Source: Neocallimastix lanati (nom. inval.) (lineage: Eukaryota; Neocallimastigomycota; Neocallimastigomycetes; Neocallimastigales; Neocallimastigaceae). Taken from it: a stretch of 27,500 nt of DNA. The DNA is taken from contig JACVTC010000062.1 in assembly GCA_016946835.1 (NCBI GenBank), forward strand, positions 845,001 through 872,500. The letters run 5' to 3'. Shown piece by piece: positions 23,412 through 27,500 of this stretch. The notes under the pieces were generated by a model, which saw nothing but the letters and a program-made list of their open reading frames with translations, ran no database searches and had not been told where the DNA came from. How positions within the stretch are numbered: the stretch's first letter is position 1; every line of letters starts with the position of its first letter. Position numbers and translations under genes: made by a program.

Positions 23412-23560
23412 ATGACATATGAAACAGTTGTATCTCTACTTAAACAAGATGAATTGCTATCAATGAATATTCAAAAATGGAATTAATAGATAATATGGAT
23501 ACTGTATATACTTTGGCCTATTTACCATATTAATTTTTCCAATGAGCAATGAAAGAGCAT
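23412..23560 (+). pseudogene. Short coding-like fragment, possibly part of the remnant
   Basis: From ATG 23413 the sequence reads TYETVVSLLKQDELLSMNIQ then a Trp and two stops; a shift of frame continues as MELIDNMDTVYTLAYLPY. The pattern LLKQDEL...W is loosely like BTB/BACK-domain proteins that are abundant in early fungi, but it is too short to claim. It is flanked by A tracts and may be the 3' end of the preceding remnant. Confidence 0.3.
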
Positions 23561-23599
23561 AGTAATGAATTAAAAAATAAAAAAAAAAAAAAAAAAAAA

Positions 23600-24439
23600 A
23601 TTAATTTAATAATTAATAATTAATGAATAAAAAATCATTAAAACCTATAAATTATAATTAAATACAATAAAAAACAATTTTTATTTATATTTATTAAATT
23701 TTTAATCGAGTTTTTATATATTTTCTTTTTTTTCTTTTAAAAAAAAAAAAACATTTTATTATTGAAAATATATTATATTTATATAAAAATATAAAATTTA
23801 TTTAAAATTTAATAGACCTTTACATTTCACTCATATTAATACTAATTATAATAATAATAATAATATAATAATAATATAATAATAATAATAATAATAATAA
23901 AATAATAAAAGTAATAATAAAATAAGAAATAAAATGTAATTTAATTTGTATCAATAATGTACATTACATTGAATATTTTGATTAATTTTAGCCAATGATT
24001 ATCTAGCACACATATATAGATTTAACCAAATATTAAAATGTATAATTCATAATAATGATATAATAATAATCTATATATTTTGATGAAAATATATTATATA
24101 TCTTTATATATTTTTTTTTATATACAGAATTTCTAATATATTATTATTATTTTATATATATAATTATAAATTCAAATTTAAAATTTTATTATTCATCATA
24201 ATTATATATTTTATTTTTTTTATTTATTTATTTTTTAATTTTTTTTTCTTTTAATATAAAATTACAACCATTTTATATATATAATAGAGAAGAAAAGGAT
24301 AATATATATAATAGTGGGAATAAAAAATAAAGTATAAAATATTAAAAAAATATAATTATAGACTTAATAACAAGGAAAAGGAAAATAAACGAAAGTTTTT
24401 TTTTTATTATTAAATAAAATATTATTTTGAAGAAGATAC

Positions 24440-24484
<45 letters not shown>

Positions 24485-24525
24485 ATATCCATTTTATTTT
24501 TATAGAAAAGAAATAATAATCCAAA
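23600..24525. other. Intergenic A/T tracts upstream of the coatomer gene
   Basis: AAT/TAA microsatellite near 23853-23900 and general A/T sequence. A 37-A tract ends at 24481, 44 bases before the coatomer ATG. No open frame of note. Confidence 0.65.
24445..24481 (+). repeat. 37-A homopolymer upstream of the coatomer gene
   Basis: The longest uninterrupted homopolymer I found in the window, 44 bases before the start codon. It may be a nucleosome-excluding promoter element, since poly(dA:dT) does this in yeasts; here that is inference. Confidence 0.85.
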
Positions 24526-25009
24526 ATGATGATGCAAAAGAAAGATGAAGATACAGGTAAATAAATATCAAAAATATTTAACAAAAATAATAATGAAAAT
24601 AAAGTTATTTAATTTTAAAAATCAGTTTATCTTGAATTTAAGAAATTTAGTAAACAAAAATAGAATTTATCCATCAAATCAATTATATGGATAATAATAA
24701 TAATAAATAATAATAAACAAAATATAATGGATTAGGCAATAAAGAAGAATTAGAATATTTTAAAAATATCAATCTATTCAGAAAATATAGAAAGAGTATA
24801 TTTATAAATTATAGGAACAATATAAATTGTTTTAATAACTTTAAATTAATATATAAACCAATATAATGAATGTATATACTAATCAAAACAAAATAATAGT
24901 AAAATACTTTAAATAACTAAAATAAATTAAAATGCATTAAATGTTATGATAAGTAGTTTTAATATTAGTTTTTTGTTATTTTATTTAAAAAATTTTAAAT
25001 AAAAAAAAA

Positions 25010-25040
<31 letters not shown>

Positions 25041-27380
25041 AATAAAATAATAACAATGATAACAATAATGGACTAGAAATTATTAATATTTATTTTTTAA
25101 ATTTTAATATTGTCATTACATAAAAAAAATCATTATTTAAAACATAATAATAATTATTATTATTATATATTATATGGACTTTATTATAAACATATTATTA
25201 ATTTATTATAATATGACAATAATATACGGAATTATCATTTTATTATTTTTTGTTTAACTTCATTTAAGATGGAGATATGTTCCAAAGAATTGATAAAAGT
25301 ACAGTTTTACAAGAAGCTCGTGCTTTCAATGAATACCCAATTAATCCAAAGAAATGTCAACAAATTTTGACAAAAATTTTATATCTTCTTGCTCACTCTG
25401 AAGTATTTGCAACCGCTGAAGCTACAGAAACTTTCTTCTCAATTACTAAATTATTCCAATCAAAAGATGTAAGTTTATATAATCAAAAATAATAATTATT
25501 GTACCAGATTTTCAATTTTTCTTCTTTATTTTTTATTTTTATAGATTTCAAGTAATATTTATTTTTTTTAAAGATTTTCAATTAGACATAAATAGATTTT
25601 GTTGATAAATTCAAATATTAATTTTTATTTAAATAAACTTGAAAAAGAATTAATTATTAATATTATTTTTAATTTAATATCGTATTTTTATTTTTCAATA
25701 TTAAATAAAAATCAGATTCCTTTAAGACAAATGGTTTATTTAACTATTAAAGAATTATCATCAATTGCTGAAGATGTTATTATGGTTACTTCTAGTTTAG
25801 TAAAGGATATTAATTCAACCTCAGAAACAATATATCGTGCTAATGCCATTCGTGCTTTATGTAAAATTACTGATGTATGTACATCAAAATATATATATAT
25901 ATATATTTATTGTTTAGAAGAATAAAATGTAAATAATTATATTTAATTTTAAATGGTAATTAATGTTAGTTTTTTTAATGAAATTTATATTTAATTTATA
26001 TTTTATTATATAAATCTAGAGCTCAATGCTTCAAAGTATTGAACGTTTCTTAAAACAAGCTATAGTAGATAGAAACCCAAGTGTTGCTAGTGCAGCTCTT
26101 GTTTCTTCTCATCATTTATTTAATAAAAATAAGGAAGTTGTAAAGAGATGGATTAATGAAGTTCAAGAAGCTTCAAATAGTAGAGGTTTAGCCACTCAAT
26201 ATCATGCTATTGGTTTAATGTATTTAATTAAGCAACATGATAGAATGGCTGTCATAAAAATGATTCAAAATTATTCTTCCGGACTTCGTTCACCATACGC
26301 ATACTGTATGTTAGTTAGATACATTGCCAAAATATTAGATGAAGAAGATATCGATGGGTTAGTTTTTATTATTCATAATTTATTATAATACAATGAAAAT
26401 TATATAAATTGAAATTTATAATCAATGTATATATTTAATTTAATTCAGCATCAGCAATGATTATTTTATTAATTTTTTAAGTATTGATTTTTATTTTAAT
26501 ATTAATTAATATATATCAATTGATATATATAAAAATAAAAATAGTAATGCTAGAGGTTTATATGAAATCTTAGAAGGTTTCTTAAGACATAAGAATGATA
26601 TGATTGTTTATGAAGCTGCAAGATCAATATGTAATATGAAGAATGTTACATCTAAGGAATTATATCCAGCTGTTTCAGGTATTTTATTTTTATAATAAAA
26701 TTCATTTTTTTTCAATATTTTAAAATGATCAAAATATTGAATATAAAAAACAATAATTTAATTATTGCTATTATTAGCTTTACAATTAATGCTTGTTAGT
26801 CCAAAGATTCCATTAAGATTTGCTGCTATTCGTACTTTAAATAAATTATCTTTAACTCACCCACAAGCAATAGTTTCTTGTAATTTAGATATTGAAAATC
26901 TTATTACTGACTCTAACCGTAGTATTGCTACCTTTGCTATTACTACATTATTAAAGGTATATTTTTAATTTTATTAATAATTAATTCAGTTTTTAATTTA
27001 TTTAAAAATATTAATTATATATAATTTATAAATATAATAATAATTTATTATAATTATTGATATTGTTTTATTTTGTTTTGCTTTTTTTTTTTATTTTTAT
27101 TTTATTTTTTTTTTTTTTTAAAAAAAGACTGGAAATGAAGCTAGTGTTGATCGTTTAATGAAGCAAATTAGTGGCTTTATGTCTGAAATTGCTGATGAAT
27201 TCAAGATTATTGTTGTTGATGCAATTCGTGCTCTATGCTTAAAGTTCCCACAAAAGCAAACAATGATGTTGAACTTCTTAGCTAGTATTCTCAGAGATGA
27301 AGGTGGTTATGAATACAAAAAGGCTATTGTTGATGCTATTTTTGATATCGTTCAAAGTATTCCAGAATCTAGAGAATTTG
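24526..27380 (+). CDS. SEC21: Coatomer gamma subunit (gamma-COP), 5' part
   Basis: Exons: 24526-24556, 25269-25468, 25716-25874, 26020-26357, 26545-26678, 26778-26956 and 27128-27380. The last donor is at 27381 and the gene runs off the right edge; ~431 codons are visible of a family length near 870-930. Role: a core adaptor subunit of the COPI coat for Golgi-to-ER and intra-Golgi transport. Diagnostic family signatures in order are [98 protein letters not shown] and [16 protein letters not shown]. This is the N-terminal adaptin-like helical trunk. All joints keep frame and restore conserved residues (KITD|SSMLQ, LYPAVS|ALQLM). The start is at the first of three consecutive ATGs, followed by QKKDEDTDGDMFQ. 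The C-terminal appendage is outside the window. Confidence 0.95.
24557..25268 (+). other. Intron 1 of SEC21 after ten codons
   Basis: 712 bp, donor GTAAAT, acceptor TTTAAG, phase 1. It separates a 31-nt first exon from the rest and is the longest intron of this gene in the window. It contains an AAT microsatellite near 25010-25045. Confidence 0.8.
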
Positions 27381-27500
27381 GTAAATAATTAATTATTAAT
27401 TTATTTAATAATTATTTGTATATTAAAAGTAGATTGATATAACTAAATACTTTCTACTGTATTTATACAAATATTAACTATTAATATCTTTTTAAAAAAA
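27381..27500 (+). other. Intron 7 of SEC21, running off the window
   Basis: Donor GTAAAT follows ...PESREF and one base of a Gly codon (phase 1). In-frame stop directly after. No acceptor before the window ends. Confidence 0.8.

Overview
The window looks like nuclear DNA of a zoosporic, intron-bearing fungus, most likely an anaerobic rumen fungus (Neocallimastigomycota). The reasons are extreme AT-richness, very long A/T homopolymers and AAT/TA microsatellites, N/Q/S-rich low-complexity coding sequence, small GT-AG introns, a fungal-type coatomer subunit, and genes of centriole/flagellum type. The centriole gene argues against Dictyostelium-like amoebae, which share the base composition but lack centrioles. 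The species cannot be named from the sequence alone.

Layout, with all genes on the + strand. 1-7894 is a gene desert of A/T tracts, with one less AT-rich island near 1935-2230, a 13-bp-arm inverted repeat at 5080-5130 and a two-copy direct repeat at 4529-4648. 7895-14275 is a single four-exon gene encoding a ~1952-residue CPAP/SAS-4 (CENPJ)-like centriole protein. It appears as four separate open frames that splice together in phase at three phase-1 introns. 15919-18029 is a three-exon gene for a ~237-residue protein of unknown function, with a 25-A tract directly before its ATG and a long intron holding a ~32-unit AAT microsatellite. 19552-20623 is a three-exon gene for a ~190-residue protein that resembles small ciliary microtubule inner proteins (CFAP144/FAM183 or CIMIP1/C20orf85 type, tentative). 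About 22460-23560 holds a disrupted, unrecognised gene remnant of higher GC content. 24526 to beyond the right edge is the 5' part (seven exons, ~431 codons) of the coatomer gamma subunit gene (SEC21/COPG).

Functionally, two genes point to the flagellated zoospore (centriole assembly and possibly the axoneme lumen), the gene between them is unknown, and the last is a housekeeping vesicle-coat gene. The most unusual object is the CPAP-like protein. It has the conserved C-terminal G-box but carries four kinds of in-frame tandem repeat: 25 RNA-polymerase-CTD-like QSP heptads, QQEQ repeats, 21 NEELTQK coiled-coil heptads and 11 KSM(H/Y)PGM basic repeats. It also has a prion-like N-terminus. I saw no CRISPR array, tRNA, rRNA or intact transposon.
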